A DNA stretch of 64,000 bases from Erythrobacter crassostreae (lineage in GTDB: Bacteria > Pseudomonadota > Alphaproteobacteria > Sphingomonadales > Sphingomonadaceae): assembly GCF_019204045.1 (NCBI RefSeq), contig NZ_JAGSPC010000001.1, positions 1,922,001-1,986,000 of the forward strand, read 5' to 3'. Positions 50,453 to 60,051 of this stretch are shown here, one piece after another. How positions within the stretch are numbered: the first letter of the stretch is position 1; every line of letters starts with the position of its first letter. The translations under genes and the position numbers were made by a program. The notes beneath the pieces were generated by a model. The model was not told where the DNA came from. It worked only from the letters and a program-made list of their open reading frames with translations, and ran no database searches.

Positions 50453-52578
50453 TGCCATCTTTGGGAGGCCTTGAGCTGTATGCCAGCCTTGTCTGCTACA
50501 TTGCAGGCGGCGTCCTGAGCGCAGGCGCCGGCGTATGGATTCTGCGATTTGGTGATCGCCAGCGTCCGGATCGCGGGCCTTTGCTGCTTTCGTGCTTTGT
50601 CACGGCCATATGGTGCGCGCTTGCTGCTGCGTTGGGGCCGCAGCAGCCCATAACAGCCTTGGCAGAAACAGCTCGCAATCTTGCCTTTATCGGTGTGATT
50701 TTCCGCCTCTTCGCTGCCGATGGCCGCGACGAGAGTTTGAAACCGATCAGGCCAGTGATTATCGCGCTCGCTTTGGTGCAGTTGTTCCAGCCTGTCTTGC
50801 TGCTTATCCATTACCGCGCTGGATACGTTCCTGAAATCGCATCGCTGATTTTCGAGGTATCCTCTGTTCTGAACATGCTGGTTGCGATTGGCGCATTGGT
50901 TCTGCTTCATAACCTGTACGCAGGCGCAGCAGCGGCGTCGCGGCAAGTGCTGCGCTGGAGCGGGATCGCTCTTGCGTTTAGCTTTGGCTACGATCTCAAC
51001 CTCTACACGATCGCTTATCTAGTCGGTGAATACCCCGATATGTTGGTTTCGCTGCGCGGTGCGATTGCTGGCATTGCCGCTGCCATGCTCGCCTTTGGCG
51101 GCAGCGCAGCGGGCCGCGCGATGCAGTTCCGCCCTTCACGAGCGGTCACGTTCCAAACGCTCTCACTTTTGGTGATCGCCAGCTATCTGATCATCATGGT
51201 GCTGGTGACACGGTCACTGACCTTGATTGGCGGCGATTTGGCGCGAGCAGGGCAGGTCGTGTTCCTCGTCCTCGGAATTTTGATTGCTGCAGTCTGGATC
51301 CCGTCAAAACGTGTTCGCGGATGGTTGCGAGTTACGGCCACAAAGCACCTCTTCCAACATCGTTATGACTACCGCGAAGAATGGCTCCGCTTCACGCAGA
51401 CCGTTGGCCGCGGTTCGAATGCCGACGCCAGTTTTCACGAGCGGGCGGTGAAGGCGATTGCCGATATGACGGACAGTCCCGCCGGATTGCTTCTGGTTTC
51501 GAATGAAGAGGCGCAGTTGGAACTGACCGCGCGGTGGAACTGGCCAACGTTGGAGGTGCCCGGCATCGCGGGCGAATACGAGCTGACCGCGCTGCTGGAA
51601 AAGCACAATTACATCCTGGATCTGGATGAAGTACGTAGCGGTGTGGAGCACCACGGTGAGCTGCCCTACGTGCCTGCTTGGCTTAGCGAAGCTGAAGATA
51701 TTTGGGCTGTTGTGCCGCTCATCCACTTTGACAGGCTGGTCGGCGCTATCGTCTTGGCGCGGCCACGGATTGAGCGCGGTCTTGACTGGGAAGACTTTGA
51801 TCTACTGCGTGTCGCTGGACAGCAGCTAGCGAGTTATCTTGCAGAGCAGGCCGGGCAACAAGCTTTGATGGATGCGAGCCGTTTTGACGAGTTCAATCGG
51901 CGGATGGCGTTTGTCATGCATGACATTAAAAATCTCGCGAGCCAGATGTCGCTGCTTTCGGCCAATGCACAAAAGCATGCAGACAACCCTGAATTCCGCG
52001 CGGACATGCTTGTTACGCTTCGCAATTCTTCGGAAAAACTCGAAGGCCTTCTTGCGCGTTTAGGGCGTTACGGGTCGGGACCGGTTGAGCAGCTGCGAGA
52101 AGTTCGGCTTGACGATTTGGTCCGCCGTCTTTCGGACCGGTTTGTTGGCGTACACCCCGTGTCGATTGCTCAAGCTGAGAAAGTCGCGGTTCTGGGCGGC
52201 AGTGAGGGACTGGAACAGGCTCTGATCCATCTGATCCAGAACGCTATCGACGCCAGTGACAACGGTAATCCGGTTTACATCAGCGCGTCTTTGCAAGGCC
52301 TAAGCGGCCAGATTGAAATCGTCGATTCCGGCCAAGGCATGACACCTGAATTTGTCCGCAGTGGACTGTTCAAGCCATTCATATCGTCCAAGCAAGGCGG
52401 CTTTGGCATCGGGGCGTTTGAAGCCCGCGAAATGATCAAAGCCATGGGCGGACGTGTCACTGTCGAATCCCGCGAAGGCGTTGGCACCCGTTTTATTGTG
52501 ATGCTGCCAATCGCCGAGACACGAAATCTCTCGTCCCATACGAATATACCGGCTGAAATGCCCAATGAGGTCGCATAA
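50452..52578 (+). CDS. prsK: Histidine kinase PrsK (PEP-CTERM system)
   Basis: 708 residues. About seven to ten membrane helices fill the first 290 residues, a GAF-like domain lies near 320-480, and the kinase has the H-box AFVMHDIKNLASQMS near residue 492 and the ATP-binding N-box LIHLIQNAIDAS near 600, then GQGMTPEF and GGFGIGAFEA. The ATG at 50452 overlaps the previous stop (TAATG); a longer reading frame would start inside the transferase. It pairs with PrsR directly downstream. Confidence 0.9.
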   Translation: MPSLGGLELYASLVCYIAGGVLSAGAGVWILRFGDRQRPDRGPLLLSCFVTAIWCALAAALGPQQPITALAETARNLAFIGVIFRLFAADGRDESLKPIRPVIIALALVQLFQPVLLLIHYRAGYVPEIASLIFEVSSVLNMLVAIGALVLLHNLYAGAAAASRQVLRWSGIALAFSFGYDLNLYTIAYLVGEYPDMLVSLRGAIAGIAAAMLAFGGSAAGRAMQFRPSRAVTFQTLSLLVIASYLIIMVLVTRSLTLIGGDLARAGQVVFLVLGILIAAVWIPSKRVRGWLRVTATKHLFQHRYDYREEWLRFTQTVGRGSNADASFHERAVKAIADMTDSPAGLLLVSNEEAQLELTARWNWPTLEVPGIAGEYELTALLEKHNYILDLDEVRSGVEHHGELPYVPAWLSEAEDIWAVVPLIHFDRLVGAIVLARPRIERGLDWEDFDLLRVAGQQLASYLAEQAGQQALMDASRFDEFNRRMAFVMHDIKNLASQMSLLSANAQKHADNPEFRADMLVTLRNSSEKLEGLLARLGRYGSGPVEQLREVRLDDLVRRLSDRFVGVHPVSIAQAEKVAVLGGSEGLEQALIHLIQNAIDASDNGNPVYISASLQGLSGQIEIVDSGQGMTPEFVRSGLFKPFISSKQGGFGIGAFEAREMIKAMGGRVTVESREGVGTRFIVMLPIAETRNLSSHTNIPAEMPNEVA

Positions 52579-53942
52579 TGGCTGATAAAAAACCAACGCT
52601 GCTGGTCGTGGAAGACGACGAGGGCCTGCAGGCGCAGCTCAAGTGGGCGTATGAGGACTTTGATGTCGTCATTGCAGGTGATCGGGAAAGTGCGATTGGC
52701 GCCCTCAGGAGCGAAACACCGGCTGTGGTCACCTTGGATTTGGGGCTTCCGCCTGACCCTGATGGCACCACGGAAGGCTTCGCGGTGCTTGATGCCATTA
52801 TGGAGTTGAAGCCGGACACAAAGGTCATCGTCGCGAGCGGCCATGGTGCACGTGAAAGCGCGCTGCAGGCAATCGAGCACGGCGCGTATGATTTCTATCA
52901 GAAACCTGTCGATATTGATGCGCTCGGCCTGATTGTTCGCCGGGCTTTCAATCTGCATGAGATCGAAGAAGAAAACCGCCGCTTGGTGGCAAATTCCAGC
53001 GTTGATAAAACTGTTCTCGGCCGTCTCATCACGGGCGCGCCGGAAATGGTGAAGGTGGCACGCACGATCGAGCGCGTGGCCAGCACCAGCGTTTCTGTAA
53101 TGCTCTTGGGCGCCAGTGGCACCGGTAAGGAACTGCTTGCTCAGGGTCTGCATGATGCCAGCGACCGGGCCGAGGGACCGTTTGTCGCGATCAATTGCGC
53201 GGCCATTCCTGAAAACCTACTCGAAAGCGAATTGTTCGGGCACGAGAAAGGCGCGTTTACCGGAGCGGTCAAAACCACCGAGGGTAAGATTGAGAGCGCC
53301 AATGGCGGCACGCTGTTCCTCGATGAGGTGGGCGATATTCCGCTGCCGCTTCAGGTGAAGTTGCTGCGTTTCCTTCAAGAGCGGACAATCGAGCGGATTG
53401 GCGGGCGGAAAACGATTGCCGTCGATACACGCATCGTCTGCGCGACTCACCAGAACCTCGAAGCGATGATTGGTGAGGGCACATTCCGCGAAGACTTATT
53501 CTATCGCCTCGCCGAAATCGTCGTTCGTATTCCGGGCCTGGCCGAACGACACGGCGATGCTGTGCTCCTCGCCAAGGCTTTTCTGAAGAAATTCTCTGCG
53601 GACATGAACCCGTCGGTCACCGGTTTCGCGCCGGACGCGCTTGCGGCAGTCGACAGCCATCAATGGCCGGGCAATGTGCGCGAGCTGGAAAACCGCGTGA
53701 AGCGCGCTGTGATTATGGCGGATGGTAAACTTGTGAATGCCGGTGATCTCGATTTTAGCGGTGATGAAGAGGAAAATGCCGAGGTATTGAACTTGAAAGC
53801 TGCGCGAGAGCAGGCGGATCGCAAGGTTATCCGTCACGCACTCGCACGCAGCGAAGGTAACATTTCGAACACGGCCAAGCTGCTCGGAATAAGCCGCCCG
53901 ACTTTGTATGATCTTCTCAAGCAGTATGATCTCCATGCGTAA
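52578..53942 (+). CDS. prsR: Sigma-54-dependent response regulator PrsR
   Basis: 454 residues. A receiver domain with the phosphoacceptor Asp in VVTLDLGLPP near residue 54, the AAA+ ATPase with Walker A GASGTGKELLAQ and the sigma-54 contact loop GAFTGA, and a Fis-type helix-turn-helix at the C-terminus (NISNTAKLLGISRPTLYDLL). It overlaps prsK by one base. In Betaproteobacteria PrsK/PrsR control exopolysaccharide and PEP-CTERM genes. Confidence 0.93.
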   Translation: MADKKPTLLVVEDDEGLQAQLKWAYEDFDVVIAGDRESAIGALRSETPAVVTLDLGLPPDPDGTTEGFAVLDAIMELKPDTKVIVASGHGARESALQAIEHGAYDFYQKPVDIDALGLIVRRAFNLHEIEEENRRLVANSSVDKTVLGRLITGAPEMVKVARTIERVASTSVSVMLLGASGTGKELLAQGLHDASDRAEGPFVAINCAAIPENLLESELFGHEKGAFTGAVKTTEGKIESANGGTLFLDEVGDIPLPLQVKLLRFLQERTIERIGGRKTIAVDTRIVCATHQNLEAMIGEGTFREDLFYRLAEIVVRIPGLAERHGDAVLLAKAFLKKFSADMNPSVTGFAPDALAAVDSHQWPGNVRELENRVKRAVIMADGKLVNAGDLDFSGDEEENAEVLNLKAAREQADRKVIRHALARSEGNISNTAKLLGISRPTLYDLLKQYDLHA

Positions 53943-55425
53943 GCTCACACCCCAATCCCTCGGGCTCTGCGTGGGCGCAGTGCTGGCGCTGTCCGCCTGT
54001 TCAGAGGGGAGTGACGGGTCCATCAACGGAACACCCATGACGTTTGAAGTCGAGCGGCTGGTTGAAGATGCGCGTTTCGAGATGGAGCAAGGCAACCTTG
54101 CGGATGCCGGCGCCCTCTATGATCAGGCGCTTGCTATCGACCGAGAAAACCCGGCGTTGTGGGTGGACATTGCACGTCTTCGTTATCGCGGCGGCGAGCA
54201 TGTTGGCGCTTTGGAGGCGGCTGACTTCGCTTTGGAGCTGGATACGCAATTCGCGCCCGCACTTTTGATGCGAGCACAGTTGGTACGCGACGCATATGGG
54301 CTCGACGCTTCTCTGACATGGTTTGAAAGCGCGTTGGCGCTCCATCCGGAAAATCCCGACTTGCTCGCAGAATATGCCGGTACCCTCGGCGATCTCGGCC
54401 GCAGCAAGGATATGCTCGCCGTTGTTCGCACACTTGCCGAAGTCGACGCTAGCGATCCGCGTGTGCACTATCTTCAGGCTGTCTTGGCTGTACGCGGCAA
54501 TGATCCTGTCCTCGCGAGCAGCCTGTTGAAGCGCAGCGGAATGCGCGAAGCTGGTGTGCCCTCGGCAATCGTTGTTGATGCGCTGGGTGAAATGCAGCAG
54601 GGCAACTTTGATACGGCGGCGACTTCGCTTGACGATCTGCTTGCGCGCCAGCCGGGCAATGTTCGCGTCATGGAACTGCTTGCTCGCGCAATGTGGCTCA
54701 ATGGCCGCGACCGTGAAATCGTTGATCGTTTCGCAGCGCGTGCAGCTGCAGACGACGCATCGCCTTACGTCACGATGCTGGTCGGGCGATCATTCGAGCG
54801 GTTGGGTCAACGCGAACGCGCCAACGAGTTCATTGAGAAAGCCTATGCGGGGCGCAGTGGAAATATCGCAGTCCTTGGCGTGCCCGATGCTCTGCGCGGC
54901 GCCGTGCCCGAACCAACGCGTACGGTTCGGGATATGATCGCATCTGGTAACGCTAGTGGTACGCGAGCCTACACAAACCAGCTGGTCTCGCGCTTCCCCG
55001 GCTCGTCCGATATTCTAGCTCTCTCTGGCGATGCCGCCTTTGCTCGCGGAGACACTGTCAGCGCGCTTGATCTCTACAGCCGTGCATCGACGATTCGCCG
55101 CCCTTGGCCGCTTACCCGCAAAATCATCACAACCTATCGCGCCGCCGGAGACGACGATGCCGCCGACACGCTGCTGATCCGACAGGTGCGGTCTGAGCCG
55201 CTGAACACCGAAGCCTTGGTCATGTTTGCTGAGCAAAGCGCGCTCAACAACGATTGGCTGCGCGTCGCCGTATTGCTCGACAACGCCATCGCAAACGGGG
55301 CAGGCAACGATCCGAAGCTGTTAGAACTAAGACTCGAAGCTGCACGCTCACTTGGCAACGAAGCCGATGTAAACAAGTTCGCCAATAGGTTGGCTCAGGT
55401 CAGCCCGGTCGCTTTCCTAGACTAG
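53935..55425 (+). CDS. prsT: TPR-repeat lipoprotein, PrsT-like
   Basis: 496 residues. A lipoprotein signal with lipobox LSAC precedes a solenoid of tetratricopeptide repeats (for example ARFEMEQGNLADAGALYDQA and ALALHPENPDLLAEYAG). It is shorter than the PrsT proteins I recall from Betaproteobacteria (about 900). I take the ATG at 53935 (MRKLTPQ), which overlaps the prsR stop by 8 bp. It probably helps export or assemble the polysaccharide (inference). Confidence 0.75.
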   Translation: MRKLTPQSLGLCVGAVLALSACSEGSDGSINGTPMTFEVERLVEDARFEMEQGNLADAGALYDQALAIDRENPALWVDIARLRYRGGEHVGALEAADFALELDTQFAPALLMRAQLVRDAYGLDASLTWFESALALHPENPDLLAEYAGTLGDLGRSKDMLAVVRTLAEVDASDPRVHYLQAVLAVRGNDPVLASSLLKRSGMREAGVPSAIVVDALGEMQQGNFDTAATSLDDLLARQPGNVRVMELLARAMWLNGRDREIVDRFAARAAADDASPYVTMLVGRSFERLGQRERANEFIEKAYAGRSGNIAVLGVPDALRGAVPEPTRTVRDMIASGNASGTRAYTNQLVSRFPGSSDILALSGDAAFARGDTVSALDLYSRASTIRRPWPLTRKIITTYRAAGDDDAADTLLIRQVRSEPLNTEALVMFAEQSALNNDWLRVAVLLDNAIANGAGNDPKLLELRLEAARSLGNEADVNKFANRLAQVSPVAFLD

Positions 55426-55435
55426 CAAAGCCGCT

Positions 55436-55454
55436 GCGCTCGACAATCGAGCGC
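55436..55454. terminator. GCGCTCGA hairpin after prsT
   Basis: Perfect 8-bp stem GCGCTCGA / TCGAGCGC with a 3-base loop, 10 bp after the prsT stop. No T-run follows, so it may be a weak terminator or a 3'-end stabiliser. Confidence 0.45.
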
Positions 55455-55476
55455 CAACGGGGCAGGGCGCATCGCC

Positions 55477-56445
55477 ATGCCAAGGTGGATAGTCAAACTA
55501 GCGGACCCGATGATCGCGGTGCTTGTCATCGCGACGCTGCTTGCCTTGGTCCTTCCTCTCTCAGGCGAGGCAGGAGAAGCCGCGCAGACTGTCTCTAACG
55601 TATCGATCTTCCTGCTATTTCTCGTCAATGGAATGCGGATTGCGCGCGGTGAGATATTCACGGCGATTGCGAATTGGCGATTCTTCGCGCCGCTCGTGCT
55701 GTTTGTGTTTGCCGGTATGTCTGCCATGGGCACTGGCTTTTCACACCTTGCCGCTCTCTATGTGACGCCAGAGATAGCGCTCGGCTTTATCTTCCTCGGC
55801 GTGCTGCCGTCGACAATCCAGTCAGCGACCAGTTACACAACGCTTGCTGGAGGCAATGCAGCTCTTTCAGTTGTCGGCGCGGCTCTGATTAACATTTTGG
55901 GTGTTTTCATCAGCGCGCCGTTGTTTGCATTTCTTGCGGGTAGCGAAGCGGTCAATCTGGGCACAGACACGATTGTCCGCATCGGAATGATCTTGTTGCT
56001 GCCATTCGTCATCGGTCAGGCGCTTCAGGGCTTTACGAGAGAATGGCTGATCGATCGCAAATCGCAGGTCGTCTGGCTCGACCGGATCGTGATCGGAATT
56101 GCAGTTTATGTCGCAATGTCCGGCGCGGTTTCGCAAGGATTGCTGTCGAGCATGTCACCTGAGGCAGCGGGATGGCTGACATTCGTCACAATTGCATTCT
56201 TGATGCTGGCCTATGGCTTGGCATGGAAACTTTCAGGCATTGCTGAATATCTTCGTGCCGACCGGATCGCATTCGTCTTCGCCGGGCCTCAAAAAAGTGT
56301 TGCGATTGGCGCACCGCTTGCTGCGATCCTGTTTGAGCCCGCAATGGCCGGTTTCGTGATCGCGCCGCTGCTGCTGTATCATTTGCTACAGCTGGCTGTG
56401 GCCGCGCCGCTTGCTACTCGCCTTGCGCAGCACCCGCAGAATTAG
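55477..56445 (+). CDS. BASS-family bile-acid:Na+ symporter-like transporter
   Basis: 322 residues with about nine to ten hydrophobic segments. The sequence FIFLGVLPSTIQSATSYTTLAGGNAALS near residue 108 is the signature of the PF13593 branch of the BASS family. Family members carry organic acids with sodium. The neighbourhood gives no substrate clue. Its last 32 bases overlap the convergent DUF475 gene. Confidence 0.88.
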   Translation: MPRWIVKLADPMIAVLVIATLLALVLPLSGEAGEAAQTVSNVSIFLLFLVNGMRIARGEIFTAIANWRFFAPLVLFVFAGMSAMGTGFSHLAALYVTPEIALGFIFLGVLPSTIQSATSYTTLAGGNAALSVVGAALINILGVFISAPLFAFLAGSEAVNLGTDTIVRIGMILLLPFVIGQALQGFTREWLIDRKSQVVWLDRIVIGIAVYVAMSGAVSQGLLSSMSPEAAGWLTFVTIAFLMLAYGLAWKLSGIAEYLRADRIAFVFAGPQKSVAIGAPLAAILFEPAMAGFVIAPLLLYHLLQLAVAAPLATRLAQHPQN

Positions 56446-57490
56446 CAGCCGCTTCTTTGCGGTTGTGGCGGATTGACCACCAAAGCGAGAGACCAATCAT
56501 CACCGCGCCGATTAGGCCCGTGAATGTCTCCGGGATGTGATACTTCGCAGAAACCAGCATGATGATGCCGAGTGCGATGATTGCCCAAAACGCGCCGTGC
56601 TCCAGATATCGGAACTGTGACAGCGTGCCTGCGCGCACCAGATGGATTGTCATAGAGCGAACAAACATCGCGCCGACCGACAGGCCAATCGCGATCACAA
56701 TCATATTGTTGGAGAGCGCAAAGGCTCCGATCACTCCGTCAAAGCTGAAGCTCGCATCGAGCACTTCGAGGTAAAGGAACCCGCCAAGCCCGCTGCGCAC
56801 CACTTCGCCCGCCGCTTTTTTCCTCGCTTCGCCCTGTTCAATTATTTCGCCCAGCGCATTCACTCCAATGAATGTCAGTAGGCCCAGAACGCCAGCGGTG
56901 AGGAAAGTTAGAGCTTCGTCGGGCGTCAAAAGGGTAGAAACCCCGTACAGGATCGCCAATACGAACCCAAGCTCCATGGCTGGAATGCTGGAGAAACGAT
57001 TCACCGCTCGCTCGACAGCACCGATCCAGTGAATGTCTTTGTCTTCATCAAAGAAGAACGACAGGCCCACCATTGCCAAAAAGGCGCCGCCAAATCCGGC
57101 AATGCCGATATGTGCTGCGGAGACGATCCGCTCATACTCTTCGGGATCGCCTAGCGACAGCTCAACAGCTTCCCAAGGGCCGATCTGCGCCGCGATCGAG
57201 ACTATGGCGATGGGAAATACGATGCGCATCCCGAACACCGCGATCAGGATCCCGATTGTTAGAAAGCGTTGTTGCCATACGGGATCCATCTCGCGCAGCA
57301 CGGTTGCATTCACGACGGCGTTGTCAAAGCTCAACGACACTTCGAGGATCGACAGGACAAAAATGATCCAGAGGATCGATAGCATGCCTGTGACGGTGCC
57401 AGTGCTGGCATAGCCATACCAGCCGCCTAGCGCGAAGCAGAAGGCAGTGAATACCAACGAGAACGTGTAATAACGCAGCAGCGTTTGCAT
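56414..57490 (-). CDS. DUF475 family membrane protein (TerC-like)
   Basis: 358 residues with about nine hydrophobic segments. The stretch LSFDNAVVNATVLREMDP near residue 54 and the later ASFSFDGVIGAFALSNN are the paired acidic motifs seen in TerC-like proteins, which are linked to metal transport. The function of the DUF475 branch is unknown. It lies 26 bp after the panB stop on the opposite end and reads away from it; it overlaps the BASS gene tail to tail. Confidence 0.85.
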   Translation of the reverse strand: MQTLLRYYTFSLVFTAFCFALGGWYGYASTGTVTGMLSILWIIFVLSILEVSLSFDNAVVNATVLREMDPVWQQRFLTIGILIAVFGMRIVFPIAIVSIAAQIGPWEAVELSLGDPEEYERIVSAAHIGIAGFGGAFLAMVGLSFFFDEDKDIHWIGAVERAVNRFSSIPAMELGFVLAILYGVSTLLTPDEALTFLTAGVLGLLTFIGVNALGEIIEQGEARKKAAGEVVRSGLGGFLYLEVLDASFSFDGVIGAFALSNNMIVIAIGLSVGAMFVRSMTIHLVRAGTLSQFRYLEHGAFWAIIALGIIMLVSAKYHIPETFTGLIGAVMIGLSLWWSIRHNRKEAAANSAGAAQGE

Positions 57491-57516
57491 TGGATTCTAG
57501 GCCTCTGAAAGAGAGA

Positions 57517-58389
57517 TCAGCTTTTCGGCTGGTACGTCTGTTCTTCGCCGGGGAAACTGCGATCCCGCACTTCCTCGGCATAGGTCGCAACCGTTTTTTC
57601 GATCATGCCTGCAATGTCATCATACTTCTTCACAAAGCGCGGGACGCGTTCGAACATGCCCAGCATGTCTTCGGTCACCAGAACCTGCCCGTCGCACTTT
57701 GCCGATGCGCCAATGCCGATTGTGGGGCATGATACGGCCTCCGTCGCAGCGATAGCGATGGGTTCAACGACACCTTCGATCACAACCGCAAACGCGCCGG
57801 CTTTATCCAGCGCAACCGCGTCAGTCACAATCTTGTCAGCTTCCGCATCTGAGCGCCCGCGCGCCATGTAACCGCCCAGCACATTCACCGCTTGCGGGGT
57901 AAGGCCGACGTGCCCCATCACCGGAATGCCGCGCGAATTGAGGAATTCAACCGTTGGCGCCATTGCTTCACCGCCTTCCAGTTTAACCGCAGCGGCGCCC
58001 GTTTGCTTCAACAGATAAGCTGCACTTTCAAAGGCTTGTTCTGGAGAGCTTTCATACGATCCGAATGGCATATCGACTACGACAACAGAGTGATACGATC
58101 CGCGCACTACAGCGGCTCCGTGATTTGCCATCATCTCCAGCGTGACAGGAATGGTAGAGGGCAGGCCGTAAATCACCTGACCCAGCGAATCGCCGACCAG
58201 TAACAAATCGCAATGCGCATCCAGCAATTGCGCCTGCCGCGCGGTGTATGCAGTGAGCATCACCAATGGTTGCTCGGTCGCGCCATCCTTCTTGCGCGCG
58301 CGAACACGCGGCACCGTCAACCGCTTCATAGGCGCGGGGGTGGGATTTGCTCTGCTTGTGCTCGTATCGAGCTGAAAGGTCGTCGACAT
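57517..58389 (-). CDS. panB: 3-methyl-2-oxobutanoate hydroxymethyltransferase
   Basis: 290 residues. First step of pantothenate synthesis, using methylene-tetrahydrofolate. Motifs seen: [15 protein letters not shown] near residue 43, [17 protein letters not shown] near 63, VKLEGGEAM near 133 and the [14 protein letters not shown] stretch near 225. I start at the ATG at 58389 ([12 protein letters not shown]); a longer frame from 58425 adds 12 residues and lacks a better ribosome site. panC is not in the window. Confidence 0.94.
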   Translation of the reverse strand: MSTTFQLDTSTSRANPTPAPMKRLTVPRVRARKKDGATEQPLVMLTAYTARQAQLLDAHCDLLLVGDSLGQVIYGLPSTIPVTLEMMANHGAAVVRGSYHSVVVVDMPFGSYESSPEQAFESAAYLLKQTGAAAVKLEGGEAMAPTVEFLNSRGIPVMGHVGLTPQAVNVLGGYMARGRSDAEADKIVTDAVALDKAGAFAVVIEGVVEPIAIAATEAVSCPTIGIGASAKCDGQVLVTEDMLGMFERVPRFVKKYDDIAGMIEKTVATYAEEVRDRSFPGEEQTYQPKS

Positions 58390-58518
58390 GGCCGCGCGTT
58401 TAACGTCCAGACGGGATAAACGCAAAGCTTCCCCCTTGGCGCGGGCGCAAAATCATTGCAGAGAGGGCGCATATGGGATGGCGCGTCGGGGGATGCGCCC
58501 AAAAGGATAGAGAGATTC

Positions 58519-59919
58519 ATGGCAGCATCGGGTAAAGGCCACGAGAATTGGTCGTCACGTAGTGCGTTTATTCTGGCCGCGGTCGGTTCGGCGGTTGGCC
58601 TTGGCAATATGTGGCGCTTTCCTGCCGAAGCGGGCGAGAATGGCGGCGGCGCATTTGTGCTGTTCTACATGTTCTGCGTGCTGCTGATCGGTTTGCCAGT
58701 TCTGCTCTCCGAAGTTTTGATCGGGCGTCATGGGCAATCGTCTGCTCCTGAAAGTGTTCGCCGTCTGGCTCGCGATTCCAAAGCGGGCGAGGGGTGGAGC
58801 ATTCTTGCCTCGATGGGTGTGTTTGCCGCGTTCCTAATCCTCAGCTTTTATTGCGTCGTGGGCGGCTGGGTCGTCTATTATATCGGTGTTTTTGTAAGTG
58901 ATTTGTTCCAGACCGGCGTTGCTGGCGGAGCTTTTGACGGGCGCGCTGCGTCCGATGTCGAAGGGTTGCTTCCCGGATTGTTCGGTAATGGCGGATTGAT
59001 GGTCGGCCTCAATCTCGGCTTCCTTGCGGTTACGATGTTCTTTGTCGCACGCGGTGTGTCGAGCGGTATTGAGTGGGTTGCCGTTTATCTGATGCCGCTG
59101 TTCTTCGTCCTATTTCTTGCCATTACAATTTACGGGGCGTTCACCGGGAACTTCGGTGATGCGGTAACTTACCTCTTCACGTTCGACGCTTCGAAATTGA
59201 CAGGTGAGGTGATGCTGGCCGCTGTTGGTCAGGCGTTTTTCTCCTTGTCACTCGGTGTGGCGGGCATGATGACATATGGTGCTTACGCGAACCGAGACAC
59301 CAATCTGGGTGAGACATCCGGTATTATTGCTGGCGCTGATACGGCGGTTGCCTTGCTTGCCGGCCTTGCCATTTTCCCGATCGTATTTGCGGCGGGTCTT
59401 TCCGCGAGTGCCGGTCCGGGCCTGATGTTCCAGTCATTGCCTATTGCGTTCCAGGCGATGCCGTTCGGTTCGCTCATCGGCTTGGCGTTCTTTACGATGA
59501 TTTTCTTTGCAGCGCTGACCAGTTCGGTCTCTCTGCTGGAGGCGCCAACTGCTTGGATGTTTGAAAAGTTCAATATGTCACGTGCTGTGGCGACTTTGAT
59601 CGTGGGCGGCGGCGCTGCTGTGCTGGGCGTGCTTTCTGCTCTGTCATTTAACGAGATGGCAGAATTCTATCCGCTCGGGTTTATTCCGCTTTTCGCAGAG
59701 ACCAATTTCTTCGACACGCTGGATGGTGTGACAGCCAAACTGTTTATGCCAATCGGCGCGATCCTGACCTGTGTCTTTGTTGGCTGGATTGCCGATGCCA
59801 AGCTGGTTGATCAAGAAAATGGTCTGGACGGCGCTCTGCACCAATTGTGGCGCGTTCTGGTTCGTTTTGTGTGTCCTGTGATCCTTTCGGTGATCCTGAT
59901 TTACGGCATCTTTGGCTGA
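58519..59919 (+). CDS. Sodium-dependent symporter, NSS family
   Basis: 466 residues with about twelve hydrophobic segments. The start matches the neurotransmitter:sodium symporter family exactly in style (WSSRSAFILAAVGSAVGLGN, then WRFPAEAGENGGGAFV with the unwound helix). NSS members carry amino acids with sodium. I start at the ATG at 58519 (MAASGKGHENW), preceded by GAGAG; a longer frame from 58456 adds 21 residues. Confidence 0.92.
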   Translation: MAASGKGHENWSSRSAFILAAVGSAVGLGNMWRFPAEAGENGGGAFVLFYMFCVLLIGLPVLLSEVLIGRHGQSSAPESVRRLARDSKAGEGWSILASMGVFAAFLILSFYCVVGGWVVYYIGVFVSDLFQTGVAGGAFDGRAASDVEGLLPGLFGNGGLMVGLNLGFLAVTMFFVARGVSSGIEWVAVYLMPLFFVLFLAITIYGAFTGNFGDAVTYLFTFDASKLTGEVMLAAVGQAFFSLSLGVAGMMTYGAYANRDTNLGETSGIIAGADTAVALLAGLAIFPIVFAAGLSASAGPGLMFQSLPIAFQAMPFGSLIGLAFFTMIFFAALTSSVSLLEAPTAWMFEKFNMSRAVATLIVGGGAAVLGVLSALSFNEMAEFYPLGFIPLFAETNFFDTLDGVTAKLFMPIGAILTCVFVGWIADAKLVDQENGLDGALHQLWRVLVRFVCPVILSVILIYGIFG

Positions 59920-59994
59920 GGTAGATTGATGGGGCGGTTGCGGTGCTGTGCCGGGCCGCCCTGATCCAGGCATTGCAATTGTTCTGCAAGTATG

Positions 59995-60009
59995 GAACAA
60001 AATAGGAAC
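59995..60009 (-). promoter_or_regulatory. LexA (SOS) box
   Basis: GAAC-N7-GAAC on the plus strand, which is GTTC-N7-GTTC on the minus strand, the alphaproteobacterial LexA consensus. It lies 43 bp before imuA. Confidence 0.85.
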
Positions 60010-60051
60010 AAGGCGTTTCATTCAATGAGTCGCCTGCAATGAACTGTTCCT

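Noticed and set aside
52275..53153. 292-residue minus-strand frame over prsK and prsR
   Set aside because: Shadow of two strong plus-strand genes with catalytic motifs.
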